Below the pieces are notes generated by a model that saw only the letters and a program-made list of their open reading frames with translations, searched no databases and had not been told where the DNA came from. Shown here piece by piece: positions 34,704 through 43,882 of a DNA stretch of 45,454 nt (position 1 is its first letter; each line of letters begins with the position of its first letter). This DNA is from an uncultured Chthonomonas sp. (lineage in GTDB: Bacteria > Armatimonadota > Chthonomonadetes > Chthonomonadales > CAJBBX01). The DNA lies in contig CAJBBX010000048.1 in NCBI GenBank assembly GCA_903951425.1, forward strand, positions 1 through 45,454, in the 5' to 3' direction. Both the position numbers and the translations under genes were made by a program.

Positions 34704-35692
34704 GTCGTCTCCTCCTCGCTGCGTATGGCGTCGGCCGGAATCTGGTCCAGCAGACGCTCCCTCAGGTTCGCATCTACCCCCGGCACGCCGGCGGCTCCTG
34801 CCAGCAGCACTCCCAGCACGGCAGGCCGGCGGTGGCGCATAGGGCGCAGGTTCGGCGCAAAGCAGGCCACGGTAGCGCAGAGCGCAGACCAGTAGAAGTC
34901 CGAACCCACGGCCACACTGCCGGTGCCCACCATGGCCAGGGCGCGGTCGCCCACGCCGGCACGATCCGTCACATCGCGCACGGACCCAGCCATGTCCTCT
35001 GCCGCGGTCCGCAGGATGCCCATAGCCACGCGGTCGCCTGCGGAGGCGTGCTCGTCGACCAGGCGCGCCAGTGATGCGATCTCGGCGCGGTCGCGGCACA
35101 TCAGCATGTACGGGACCATCTCGAAGCGTCCATCCTCCTCGCTGAGGAACCGGGCCAGCGCCTTCGGCACGGCCTCGGCCAGCGTCGTGGCGTGACGCTC
35201 ATGCCACGACGCCTGGCCGACGGCACGAACGGCCAGCAGGCCTATCTGGAAGGCGCTACCATGGTCTCCGAGTAACGGACCAAGGGCGTCGAGCGTCACC
35301 GACGTTCCCTCCGGTGTGCTCGCATGGCAGAGGGCGCCGGTGCCCGCGAGCACCACCACGCCGCATATCTCACCTGCCAAGGCCAGCGCGGCGCTCTCCT
35401 CGGTTACCCACGCGGCCGAAAGCTGCGTGCCGCCGCACTTGGCAAGCGCGTCGACCGGCAATGCGCTACGACCGATCACATGGATACCCGCCCGCACGGG
35501 GGCCGTGGCCAACGCGCGGCGAACCGCCTCGGTAACGCTTCGCTCAGACCTGCCGCTGCCTCCCGCCCCTCGGCCGCTGTGCGGATCGCCCACCTCGCAA
35601 CGCCCGCGGCCCAGTACCCGCCCGTCCAGTGCGACGAGCAAGGCGTCGCTCTTCGTGCCGCCGCTGTCCACGGCCAACAGGCAGGCTTGCAT
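34700..35692 (-). CDS. BadF/BadG/BcrA/BcrD-family sugar kinase (N-acetylglucosamine kinase-like)
   Basis: A 330-aa ASKHA-fold kinase. The N-terminal phosphate-1 loop is LLAVDSGGTKSDALLV, the phosphate-2 region VVVLAGTGALCHA, and GPLLGDHGSAFQIGLLAVRAV matches GlcNAc kinase members (GDEGSGxxIG in most). Family members phosphorylate GlcNAc, MurNAc or glucosamine; others activate acyl-CoA enzymes through an iron-sulfur cluster, but the cysteines needed for that are not seen. The sugar-kinase role is favoured by the adjacent SIS genes. It lies 15 bp after the glycyl radical enzyme gene. Confidence 0.83.
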   Translation of the reverse strand: MQACLLAVDSGGTKSDALLVALDGRVLGRGRCEVGDPHSGRGAGGSGRSERSVTEAVRRALATAPVRAGIHVIGRSALPVDALAKCGGTQLSAAWVTEESAALALAGEICGVVVLAGTGALCHASTPEGTSVTLDALGPLLGDHGSAFQIGLLAVRAVGQASWHERHATTLAEAVPKALARFLSEEDGRFEMVPYMLMCRDRAEIASLARLVDEHASAGDRVAMGILRTAAEDMAGSVRDVTDRAGVGDRALAMVGTGSVAVGSDFYWSALCATVACFAPNLRPMRHRRPAVLGVLLAGAAGVPGVDANLRERLLDQIPADAIRSEEETT

Positions 35693-35707
35693 GGCGGACG
35701 GCCGGTC

Positions 35708-38065
35708 CTAGAAGCCCGAGTGCTCGGTGCGGGCGATGATCTCGTCCTGCAGCGCGGGCGAAAGGTCGCAGAAGTAGTCGCTGTACCCTGCGACGCGCAC
35801 GATCAGGTCGCGATGCTCCCTCGGGTTGGCGCGCGCCGCCAGCAGCGTGGCGCGGTCAACTACGTTGAACTGGATGTGGTGGCCATCCATCCGGAAGTAG
35901 GATCGCACCAGCGAGGAGAGGCTCTCCAAGCCCTGCTCGCCTTCCAGCACCGGTGGAGCGAACTTCAGGTTCAGCAGCGTGCCTCCAGTGCGAACGTGGT
36001 CCATCTTTGCTGCGGATCGGATCACTGCCGTGGGACCGTTGCGGTCGGCGCCCTGCACGGGCGAGATGCCCTCGGAGAGGGGCCTGCCCGCGCGGCGACC
36101 ATCCGGCGAGGCGCCTGTGACCGAACCGAAGTAGATATGGCATGTGGTCGGCAGCATGTTGATGCGGTAGTGCCCTCCCCTGGTGTTGGGCCTGCCGTTC
36201 ACCGCGCCGTAGTAGAGCTCAAACACGCGCCGCATGATCGCGTCCGCCGCGTCGTCATCATTGCCGTAGCGCGGAGTGCGGGTCGCCAGCGCGTCCGCCA
36301 GGCCCTCGCTCCCATCGAAGTCGGCGCGCAGGGCCTGCATCAGATCCGCCATGCTGACCGTACGGCGGTCGTAGACATGGCTCCGGATGGCCGAGAGGCT
36401 GTCCGTCACAGAGCCGATACCCACGCCCTGCAGGTAGCTGCTGTTGTAGCGCGCCCCGCCGGCGTGGTAGTCGACGCCTCGGGCCAGGCAGTCGTCGATG
36501 AGCAGCGAGAGGAACGGCGCCGGCATCCGCGTGGCGTAGAGCCGCTCGATGGCGTTGCTGCCGCGTAGCTTGACCTCCACGAAGTGGCGCACCTGCGTCT
36601 CGAATGCGACCATCAGGTCATCGAACGTGGCGAAGCCCTCGGCGGGCCCTGTGGCGGGCCCAAGCCGAATGCTCGTGCAGGGGTCGACACCGTCGTTCAG
36701 CGTTACCTCCAGCACCTTCGGCAGGTTGAAGTAGCCCACGAGGATGTAGGCCTCCTTGCCGAAAGCGCCGGTCTCCACACAGCCGCTGGCACCGCCGCAC
36801 CGGGCGTCCTCCACGGACTTGCCCTGCCGCAGCATCTCCTCGATGATGGTGTCTGCGTTGAAGACGGAAGGCTGCCCCCAGCCCTGACGGATCACCCGGC
36901 CGGCGCGCTTCAGGAATCGGTCCGGGTTCTTGCGGCTCAACTGGATGTTGCTGCTGGGTTGGAGCAGGTGCATCTCATCGATGACGTCGAGCAGCATGTA
37001 GGTCACGGGGTTCACGCCGTCGGACCCGTCCCGGCGCAGGCCCCCGACGTTGATGTTGCAGAAATCCGTGTAGGTGCCGCTCTCGGCGGCCGTGACCCCC
37101 ACCTTGGGCGGAGCAGGCTGGTTGTTGAACTTAACCCAGAAGCACTGGAGCAACTCACGCGCACCCTCGTCCGTCAGGCTTGCGTCGGCCACACCCACCT
37201 CGAAGAAGGGTAGGAGGTGCTGGTCCAGACGTCCCGGGCAGAACGAATCCCACGTGTTGAGCTCGATGATGACGCCCAGGTGGCAGAACCAGTAGGCCTG
37301 AAGCGCCTCGTGGAACGTTCGCGGGGCATGAGCGGGCACACAGTCACAGACCTCGGCGATGGTGAGCAACTCGGCGCGGCGGGCCGCATCTTGGGTCTCA
37401 GATGCCAATGCGCGAGCCAACTCAGCATGTCTGCCCGCGAAGGCGACGATTGCCCGAGCGCAGATGGCCATGGCCCTCAGTTGTTCACGCTTGTCGTAGG
37501 CGGCAGGATCGCTCACCAGGTCAAGCGCGGCGGCGTTGGCCTCCGCCGTCGCCGCAAACTCGAGCATGCCGGTACGGTAGATCTTGTCATCCAGCACGGT
37601 GTGACCTGGCGCCCGCTGCTCCATGAACTCCGTGAAGATGCCCGCCTCGTAGGCGTCGAGCCAGGGCTGCTCCATGGAGGCGAGCAGGAGATCGCGCATG
37701 GCCCGGCCACGCCAGAACGGGATCACGACCTCGTCGTAGATGGCTACGTCGGGAGACGGCACGTGGAAGGGGATCTTTTCGCGCGAGTTCAGAACCTGAA
37801 GGTCGGCCGGCGTGTGGCAGCAGAGCTCAGGATATGTGGGCGTGGCCTTTGGCGCCGGGCCGCGCTCGCCGACGATGAGTTCATCCTCGCCGATCGTGAT
37901 CGGCTGGTGCGCCAGCAGGTGCTCGAAGGCCAGCGCCCGCATCACTGGGGTGGATACGGGCTGCGGCGTCTGGTAGAACTCGGTGAGCAGGCGCGCACGC
38001 TCAGACGAGAGCGTCGGCACGGCCGCGAGGCTGGCCTCGCGGAGCCTCCGGACGCGGTCATTCAT
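35708..38065 (-). CDS. Glycyl radical enzyme, GCVE eliminase type
   Basis: A 785-aa pyruvate-formate-lyase superfamily enzyme. The glycyl radical motif is RVAGYSDYF with Gly760, 25 residues from the end. The active site is GCVETG with Cys429 (thiyl) and Glu431 (general base). The GCVE form is shared by B12-independent glycerol/diol dehydratases, choline lyase CutC, hydroxyproline dehydratase HypD and isethionate lyase, and is not found in PFL, which has two adjacent cysteines. So C-O, C-N or C-S bond elimination is likely. Such enzymes work only without oxygen and need a radical-SAM activase, which is not in the window. The ATG has AGAGGGA upstream. Substrate unknown; context points to a sugar or amino sugar derivative. 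Confidence 0.93.
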   Translation of the reverse strand: MNDRVRRLREASLAAVPTLSSERARLLTEFYQTPQPVSTPVMRALAFEHLLAHQPITIGEDELIVGERGPAPKATPTYPELCCHTPADLQVLNSREKIPFHVPSPDVAIYDEVVIPFWRGRAMRDLLLASMEQPWLDAYEAGIFTEFMEQRAPGHTVLDDKIYRTGMLEFAATAEANAAALDLVSDPAAYDKREQLRAMAICARAIVAFAGRHAELARALASETQDAARRAELLTIAEVCDCVPAHAPRTFHEALQAYWFCHLGVIIELNTWDSFCPGRLDQHLLPFFEVGVADASLTDEGARELLQCFWVKFNNQPAPPKVGVTAAESGTYTDFCNINVGGLRRDGSDGVNPVTYMLLDVIDEMHLLQPSSNIQLSRKNPDRFLKRAGRVIRQGWGQPSVFNADTIIEEMLRQGKSVEDARCGGASGCVETGAFGKEAYILVGYFNLPKVLEVTLNDGVDPCTSIRLGPATGPAEGFATFDDLMVAFETQVRHFVEVKLRGSNAIERLYATRMPAPFLSLLIDDCLARGVDYHAGGARYNSSYLQGVGIGSVTDSLSAIRSHVYDRRTVSMADLMQALRADFDGSEGLADALATRTPRYGNDDDAADAIMRRVFELYYGAVNGRPNTRGGHYRINMLPTTCHIYFGSVTGASPDGRRAGRPLSEGISPVQGADRNGPTAVIRSAAKMDHVRTGGTLLNLKFAPPVLEGEQGLESLSSLVRSYFRMDGHHIQFNVVDRATLLAARANPREHRDLIVRVAGYSDYFCDLSPALQDEIIARTEHSGF

Positions 38066-38096
38066 GGGCGATCCCTCTTGGGCGGCGCGTGGACTG

Positions 38097-38112
38097 CCGC
38101 AGGCTTCTGCGG
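38097..38112. other. Short hairpin between DegT and glycyl radical enzyme genes
   Basis: A perfect 6-bp stem (CCGCAG with CTGCGG) and a 4-nt loop in the 78-bp gap, about 30 nt before the glycyl radical enzyme start. It may set relative expression within the operon. Confidence 0.3.
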
Positions 38113-38143
38113 GACAGCGGCGCCCCGCGCTACACCCTCTAGG

Positions 38144-39355
38144 TTACCCGGCGGAGGCGGGAGGAGCGCCCAGGGCCTCGGCGGCATCCCATAGTGCCGC
38201 GCAGAGGTACTCGTTCTCCGCATCCGTCATGGTCGGCGCGATGGGCAGGCAGAAGAGCCTCCGGCCGATCTCCTCGGCGATGGGCAACGGCGGGTTCCCC
38301 GTATGGCGCCGCAGGAACTCGGACGTGCTATGTACAGGTGGGTTCGCTACGATAGTCTCGACCCCGTACCGCTCCTGGAGCAGGGCGCGAAGCCGGTCGC
38401 GCCATTCGCCGCCGAGTTCCGGCTGCACGAGGACGGTGTAGAGATAGTAGCTGTGCCGGCAGTCGTTGGGCTCCCAGGGCGTGAGGATGCTGCCCAGGCC
38501 CGCCAACATCCGGTCGCGTGCTTGGGCCAGGGCGCGTCGCCGATCAACGAGCGCCTCCAGGCGGCCGACCTGCACGGAGCCCAGCGCGGCCTGAACCCGG
38601 TTCATCAGGTAACTGCTCCCCCACTCCACGTCGCCGCCGAAGAAGCGGATGCGTCGCATGCGGGCGGCCACGTCGGCATCATTGGTCACTACCATGCCGC
38701 CCTCACCCAGCGTCACCATGTTCTTCATGGTATGGAAGCTGAAGACGGTACACCAGCCCAGCGCGCCAATCTTGCCGCCCTTGTAGCCGCCGCCGCATGC
38801 GCGGGCGGCATCACCAATGACCTTGATCGGCCCGTACTTCGGGTGTTCGTGACGCGCCGCCACTTCCAGCAACTCGTCCATCGGAGCCGAGCACCCGTTC
38901 ATGTGGACCGGGTAGAGTGCGCGGGTCCGCGGCGTGATGCGGCTCTCGGCGTCGGATGGGTCCATCTGGAACGAGCGCGGATGGCTCTCGCAGGGGATCC
39001 ACTGGCCGCCCTGGCCCGTGATCGAGAGCGGAGCGGCCTTGAAGTTGATGGTCGGGCAGATCACCTCCTCGCCGGGCTCCAGGTCGAGGCACATCATCGC
39101 CAGGTCGAGGCCCACGCCGGCGCTGTTCACCGAGACCGCATGCTTGACGCCGCAGAAGGCCGCAAAACGCTCTTCGAACTCGACGATCTCCTCGCCGCCG
39201 GAGAAGCCCACCTCGGGGTCCATGCACCTGCGCATGGTGGCAACGACGGCATCGATCTCCTCGGATCCGTACTCGCTTCCGAAGTAGGGTTCCCCGTGCC
39301 ACACACGGGTGGGCCTCTGCTGGGTCAGGATAGCCTGTCGGTCCGCCGCGTTCAT
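38144..39355 (-). CDS. DegT/DnrJ/EryC1/StrS family aminotransferase
   Basis: A 403-aa PLP enzyme of the sugar-aminotransferase type. Signatures are VSVNSAGVGLDLAMMCLDLEPGEEV split by a turn, PVHMNG, VIGDAARACGG and FSFHTMKNMVTLGEGG, where Lys211 is the Schiff-base lysine. ATG 39355 is chosen for GGGAGG 8 nt upstream. These enzymes usually aminate nucleotide-linked keto sugars, but many environmental genomes carry them in catabolic loci. It is the first gene of the minus-strand operon and divergent from the GHL6-like hydrolase. Confidence 0.93.
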   Translation of the reverse strand: MNAADRQAILTQQRPTRVWHGEPYFGSEYGSEEIDAVVATMRRCMDPEVGFSGGEEIVEFEERFAAFCGVKHAVSVNSAGVGLDLAMMCLDLEPGEEVICPTINFKAAPLSITGQGGQWIPCESHPRSFQMDPSDAESRITPRTRALYPVHMNGCSAPMDELLEVAARHEHPKYGPIKVIGDAARACGGGYKGGKIGALGWCTVFSFHTMKNMVTLGEGGMVVTNDADVAARMRRIRFFGGDVEWGSSYLMNRVQAALGSVQVGRLEALVDRRRALAQARDRMLAGLGSILTPWEPNDCRHSYYLYTVLVQPELGGEWRDRLRALLQERYGVETIVANPPVHSTSEFLRRHTGNPPLPIAEEIGRRLFCLPIAPTMTDAENEYLCAALWDAAEALGAPPASAG

Positions 39356-39547
39356 GGTGCTGCCTCCCGGATGCGCTCTCACTCGGCGCCCCCTGAGCAG
39401 GTTCAACATCACTGGCCCGCACTCCTGCCGGCTGTTTGGGCGAACCCTCGGCTACGATGCGGAATCCCCGAGGCGCCTGTCGTATCTACCACCTGCGATG
39501 CTGCCAATGCCGAACCGCGCCAACCCGACCGCAAGAGGAGCCCGCCC
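39356..39547. promoter_or_regulatory. Divergent control region of the glycyl-radical cluster
   Basis: The 192 bp between the two outward-facing operons must hold both promoters. No consensus -35/-10 pair and no clear palindromic operator was found by eye. Each start has its own ribosome site (GGGAGG leftward, GAGGAG rightward). Confidence 0.4.
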
Positions 39548-41587
39548 GTGTCCATCATAGAAGCGCCCCTGCCCTACCGGCAGATACACCTCGACTTCCA
39601 TACCAGCCCCGACATCGCGGGCGTGGGAGCCTGTTTCGACGCCGATGAGTTCGCCGAAACGCTGGCGGCCGCGCATGTCGACTCGGTAACGGTCTTCGCC
39701 AGGTGCCACCACGGCTACCTCTACTATGCCACGGGTCGCCACCCAGAGCGCGTCCACCCGAGCCTGGCTCGGCCCAATCTGCTGCTGGAGCAGATCGAAG
39801 CCTGCCACCGGCGCGGCATCCGGACGCCCATCTACACCACGGTGGAGTGGGACCTGTACACAGCAGAGCGGCAGCGCGACTGGCTTCTCCTTGACCCCGC
39901 CGGCCGCGAGGTTGGCTCCAGCCCCCTGGAGGCCGGTTTCTACCGCTACCTCGACGTGCTGCATCCGGGCTACAGGCAGTTCCTTTTCGACCACGTGGCC
40001 GACATCTTCGACAGCGTGCCGGTCGATGGGCTCTTCTTCGATATCTGCATTCCGCAGCCCTCGGTGGCGCGCCATTGGATTGACGCCATGGACGCCGCCG
40101 GGCTCGACCCTGCCCTCCCGGCGCAGCGCAAGGAGTACTCGCGCACCGTGATGGATGAGTGGCAGCGCGACATGTCAGCCTTCGTGCGCGCCCGATCGGG
40201 GTCGAAGCCCTGCACCATCTTCTACAATTCCGGGCACGTGGGACCGCGCCACCTGGCCTCCCGGGAACACTACACGCACTTCGAACTGGAGTCGCTTCCC
40301 TCGGGCTGGGGCTATCTCCATTTCCCGGTGGCCCAGCGCTTCGCGAGGACCATGGGCAAGCCGACCCTGGGCATGACGGGGAAGTTCCACACCTCATGGG
40401 GCGACTTCCAGTCATACAAGAACCCGGCGGCCCTGCAGTACGAGTGCTTCAGGATGCTGGCCCTGGGCGCACGCTGCTCTATCGGCGACCAGTTGCCTCC
40501 CGACGGTCGGCTCGATGCCGCCACCTACAAGTTGATCGGTGGCGTCTACAGCGAGGTGGTAGCCAAAGAGCCCTGGTGTACTAACGCCAAGCCCATGGCC
40601 GATATAGCCGTCTTCACACCCGAGGAGTTCGCCCTCCGCCGCCAGACCGCCGACGATACCGAGCACCATATGCTCCCGAGCGCCATGGGCGCCGTGCGGA
40701 TGCTGGAAGAGATGCAGCACCAGTTCGACGTCGTGACGTCTGCCGCCGACCTCTCGGCATACAAGCTTGCCATCCTGCCGGACGACATCCCCGTCGACGA
40801 GGAGCTTGCGGCGCGACTGGAGGCCTTCGCAGCCGCCGGAGGGGCCATCATCGCCAGCCATCGGTCGGGACTGGCGCCCAGCGGCGAGGAGTTCTCTACG
40901 CCGCTCTTCGGCGTCATCCGTGTTGGTGACGCACCCTACCAGCCGGATTTCCTGCGTGTAGCGCCCGAGTTCTCCGAGCAGGCCGGGCTCGAGGTGACAA
41001 GCTATGTCATGTACCAGCGCGGGCTTCAGGTGGTGGCGCTGGACGGCGCTGAGACGCTGGCCCAGGTGGAGCGGCCCCACTTTAACCGCACCTGGCGCCG
41101 GTTCTGCTCGCACCAGCACGCGCCGTCCTCGGGCGAGGTCTGCTACCCCGGCGTGGTTCAGCAGGGATCGGTCATCTACTTCGCGCACCCGGTCTTTGGC
41201 CAGTACAACGCCAATGCGCCGCTTTGGTGCAAGGCGCTGGTGCGCACGGCCGTCGCGAGGCTGCTGCCAAATCCTTTGGTCCGGGTCAGCGGACCCTCGT
41301 CGCTGTTAGCGGCGCTGAATGAGCAGCCCGAGCAGAGCAGGCTGGCGCTTCACCTGCTCCATTACATTCCCGAGCGGCGCGGACAGGCGTTCGACGTGAT
41401 TGAGGATGTGCTGCCCGTGTACGACGTGGGCATCGACCTGGCCGTAGGCGCGCCGGTAAGCGGTGTCTGCCTGGCGCCCGATGGAACCCCGTTGCCGTTC
41501 ATGCAGGAGGAGGGTCACGTCCGGTTCCGCGTGCCGGAGCTGAACGGCCACGCACTGGTGGAGATCGCCCTGGAGCCGCAGGCATGA
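39548..41587 (+). CDS. GHL6-like glycoside hydrolase with beta-galactosidase trimerisation-like domain
   Basis: A 679-aa protein without a signal peptide. The N-terminal about 340 residues look like a TIM-barrel hydrolase related to the hypothetical glycosyl hydrolase 6 group: YRQIHLDFHTSPDI, VTVFARCHHGYLYY, TPIYTTVEWD, VDGLFFDICIP, GMTGKFHTSWGDFQSYK. Residues about 380-560 resemble the class I amidotransferase-like beta-galactosidase trimerisation domain (KLAILPDDIPVDEEL, GGAIIASHRSG). A C-terminal beta domain follows. GTG 39548 has GAGGAG 7 nt upstream; the frame is open for 415 more codons but those lie over the DegT gene. Probably an intracellular glycosidase; substrate unknown. Confidence 0.8.
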   Translation: MSIIEAPLPYRQIHLDFHTSPDIAGVGACFDADEFAETLAAAHVDSVTVFARCHHGYLYYATGRHPERVHPSLARPNLLLEQIEACHRRGIRTPIYTTVEWDLYTAERQRDWLLLDPAGREVGSSPLEAGFYRYLDVLHPGYRQFLFDHVADIFDSVPVDGLFFDICIPQPSVARHWIDAMDAAGLDPALPAQRKEYSRTVMDEWQRDMSAFVRARSGSKPCTIFYNSGHVGPRHLASREHYTHFELESLPSGWGYLHFPVAQRFARTMGKPTLGMTGKFHTSWGDFQSYKNPAALQYECFRMLALGARCSIGDQLPPDGRLDAATYKLIGGVYSEVVAKEPWCTNAKPMADIAVFTPEEFALRRQTADDTEHHMLPSAMGAVRMLEEMQHQFDVVTSAADLSAYKLAILPDDIPVDEELAARLEAFAAAGGAIIASHRSGLAPSGEEFSTPLFGVIRVGDAPYQPDFLRVAPEFSEQAGLEVTSYVMYQRGLQVVALDGAETLAQVERPHFNRTWRRFCSHQHAPSSGEVCYPGVVQQGSVIYFAHPVFGQYNANAPLWCKALVRTAVARLLPNPLVRVSGPSSLLAALNEQPEQSRLALHLLHYIPERRGQAFDVIEDVLPVYDVGIDLAVGAPVSGVCLAPDGTPLPFMQEEGHVRFRVPELNGHALVEIALEPQA

Positions 41588-42720
41588 GCCTGTCTGCGGG
41601 CCAGAACATGGCGCCCGGCGAGAGGGTTGTTCGATGCCTGCAGGGCCGGCCCATCGACCGTGTGCCGTTCGGAGTCGGCATCGGCTGGTTCCCGTGGGGC
41701 CAGACGCTCGAGCGGTGGCGGTCCGAGACCGGCGACGCCTCGCTGGACCCCGGCGTCACCCTCGGCTACGACCGATCATTCGCCTCTCCGACCGTCCATG
41801 CGGGCTTCCTGCCGGCCTTCGAGCCCGAGGTGCTGGAAGCCCGCGACGGCTTCGTCATTCACCGTGATCCGCTGGGGATCATCAAGCGCGACCGCGCCGA
41901 CGGCCTCTCCATGCCGGAGTTCATGGAGCACCCCGTCCGCGGCCCCGCCGATTGGCTCAAGCTGAAGGACGAGCGGCTAGACCCCGAGACGCCGGGCCGG
42001 CTCGCCGAGGATCTGGCCGCGTTCGCCAGTCGCGTTCATCAGACCGGCGAGGCGGTCCAGGTAGGAGCCTTCCCGTACGGGGTCTTCGGGACACCAAGGG
42101 ACCTGCTGGGCGTTGAACGCCTGCTGACGTCGTTCTACGACGAGCCCGAGATGGTTGCCGACATGATGCAACACCTGACGGGCCTCTGGCTGAGCGTCTG
42201 GGACCGCATCGCGGACGAGACGCCCATCGACCACATCCACATATGGGAGGACATGTCGGGCCGCCAGGGCTCGCTGATCTCCCCGCGGATGGTGGAGCGC
42301 TTCATGATGCCCTGCTACGACCGCATCGCCGAGTTCGCGCGAAGCCGGAACGTGCCGATCGTCTCGGTCGATACGGACGGGGACTGCTCACGACTCGTGC
42401 CGATCTTCATGCGGCACGGCATCAACATGATGTTCCCCTTCGAAGTGCAGGCCGGGAACGACATTCGCAAGGTCCGCCGCGACTACCCAAGACTGGGGAT
42501 CATCGGCGGCCTGGACAAACGCGTAGAGACGCTGACAGGGCCCGCCGGAGCCGCGCAGGTTCAGTTGGCTCGGGATATGGCCGCCGCCGGCCGCTACGTG
42601 CCTGGCTTCGATCACCTGATACCACCCGACGTGCCCTGGGACGCCTTCAGGGACATCGCCGAAGCCATCCGCGATGTCTGCCTCACCACGAAGCCGAACC
42701 CAACCGCGGCCGCAACCTGA
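41584..42720 (+). CDS. Uroporphyrinogen decarboxylase (UroD)-family protein
   Basis: A 378-aa TIM-barrel protein that overlaps the hydrolase stop by 4 bp (ATGA). Patterns are LQGRPIDRVPFG near the start, HIHIWEDMSGRQGSLISP and VSVDTDGDCSRLVPIFMRHGINMMFPFEVQ in two parts, and YPRLGIIGGLDKRV. It differs from true HemE and belongs to the wide UroD-like group that also includes corrinoid methyltransferases. The zinc-binding H-x-C of MtaA types is not evident. No haem genes are nearby. Function unknown, likely tied to the sugar cluster. Confidence 0.82.
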   Translation: MSLSAGQNMAPGERVVRCLQGRPIDRVPFGVGIGWFPWGQTLERWRSETGDASLDPGVTLGYDRSFASPTVHAGFLPAFEPEVLEARDGFVIHRDPLGIIKRDRADGLSMPEFMEHPVRGPADWLKLKDERLDPETPGRLAEDLAAFASRVHQTGEAVQVGAFPYGVFGTPRDLLGVERLLTSFYDEPEMVADMMQHLTGLWLSVWDRIADETPIDHIHIWEDMSGRQGSLISPRMVERFMMPCYDRIAEFARSRNVPIVSVDTDGDCSRLVPIFMRHGINMMFPFEVQAGNDIRKVRRDYPRLGIIGGLDKRVETLTGPAGAAQVQLARDMAAAGRYVPGFDHLIPPDVPWDAFRDIAEAIRDVCLTTKPNPTAAAT

Positions 42721-42771
42721 GCCACGCCAACTGCGGCGCCGAACTACCGGCGCCCACAAGGAGCAGAACAC

Positions 42772-43851
42772 ATGCCCATCAAGTGGACCAAGAAGCTCAT
42801 CGCCGACGAGCGGTTCGAGGCCGCCGACGTCTTCGATGTGGACGGCGACGGCATCCTCGACATCGTCTCCGGGGCCTACTGGTACAAGGGCCCCGACTTC
42901 CGCACCCGTCACTTCATCGGCGAGGTGGCGCCGTACGGTGAGTATTTCGATAGCTTCTCGGCGATCCCCGTTGATGTGAACGGCGACGGCCGGCTCGACA
43001 TCATCAACTGCAGTTGGTGGGCGCCGCTACGCTGGCGCGAAAACCCGGGCCCGGCGGGCGGCGAGTGGCCCGAGCACGTCATCGCGGAGTGCGGGAACAT
43101 CGAGGCCACCATCACAGCAGATATCGATGGCGACGGCCGGCTCGAGATCATCCCCAACACGCCCGGCGCGCCGCTTGTGATCTACAAGCTCGCCACCGAC
43201 ACCGCCGGACGGGGACAGGGCCGGTTCGATGCCCATACGGTCTACCCGCACGCCCAGGGCCACGGACTCGGAGCAGGCGACATCACCGGAAACGGCCGCA
43301 TCGACCTCGTGCTGGCGTCGGGCTGGCTGGAGGCGCCCGAGGATCCCCTCACCGGCGAGTGGGTTCACCATCGCGACTTCAACTTCGGCGCTGCCAGTGT
43401 GCCCATCCTGGTGGCCGATGTGAACGGCGACGGCCTGGCAGACATCATCGTGGGTCAGGGCCACAACTACGGGCTCGACTGGTACGAGCAGGTGAGGCCC
43501 AGCCCCGGCGTCATCGAATGGAAGCGACATCCCATCGACCCCTACTGCTCGCAGTACCACTGCATGGAGTGGGTCGACATAGACGGCGACGGACAGCCGG
43601 AGTTGGTGACCGGAAGCCGCTACCGCGCCCACTGCGGTAACGACCCGGGCGAATGGGACGACATCGGCAGCTACTACTTCAAGTGGAACGGCGAGAGCTT
43701 CAGCAAGCAGGTGATCGACCACGGCGAGGTCCGCTCCGCAACCGGACTGGGCATCCGCTTCGCCATCGCCGACCTGCGCGGCACGGGCAGGCTGGACATC
43801 GTGGCGCCCGGCAAGGACGGCCTGTACGTCTTCTACAACGAGGGTTGCTGA
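42772..43851 (+). CDS. FG-GAP/VCBS seven-repeat beta-propeller protein
   Basis: A 359-aa protein made almost wholly of FG-GAP type repeats. Seven calcium-loop cores can be picked out: DVDGDGILDIV, DVNGDGRLDII, DIDGDGRLEII, DITGNGRIDLV, DVNGDGLADII, DIDGDGQPELV and DLRGTGRLDIV. Seven repeats suggest a complete seven-bladed propeller. There is no signal peptide, which is odd because such calcium-binding propellers are usually exported. Start ATG has AAGGAG upstream. It follows the UroD-like gene by 51 bp. Confidence 0.87.
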   Translation: MPIKWTKKLIADERFEAADVFDVDGDGILDIVSGAYWYKGPDFRTRHFIGEVAPYGEYFDSFSAIPVDVNGDGRLDIINCSWWAPLRWRENPGPAGGEWPEHVIAECGNIEATITADIDGDGRLEIIPNTPGAPLVIYKLATDTAGRGQGRFDAHTVYPHAQGHGLGAGDITGNGRIDLVLASGWLEAPEDPLTGEWVHHRDFNFGAASVPILVADVNGDGLADIIVGQGHNYGLDWYEQVRPSPGVIEWKRHPIDPYCSQYHCMEWVDIDGDGQPELVTGSRYRAHCGNDPGEWDDIGSYYFKWNGESFSKQVIDHGEVRSATGLGIRFAIADLRGTGRLDIVAPGKDGLYVFYNEGC

Positions 43852-43882
43852 TCAGGCCCGCCAACGCCCCAGAAAGCGCAAT

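Noticed and set aside
38303-39547. 415-codon N-terminal extension of the GHL6-like hydrolase
   Set aside because: It lies opposite the DegT gene and lacks protein-like character; GAGGAG supports GTG 39548.
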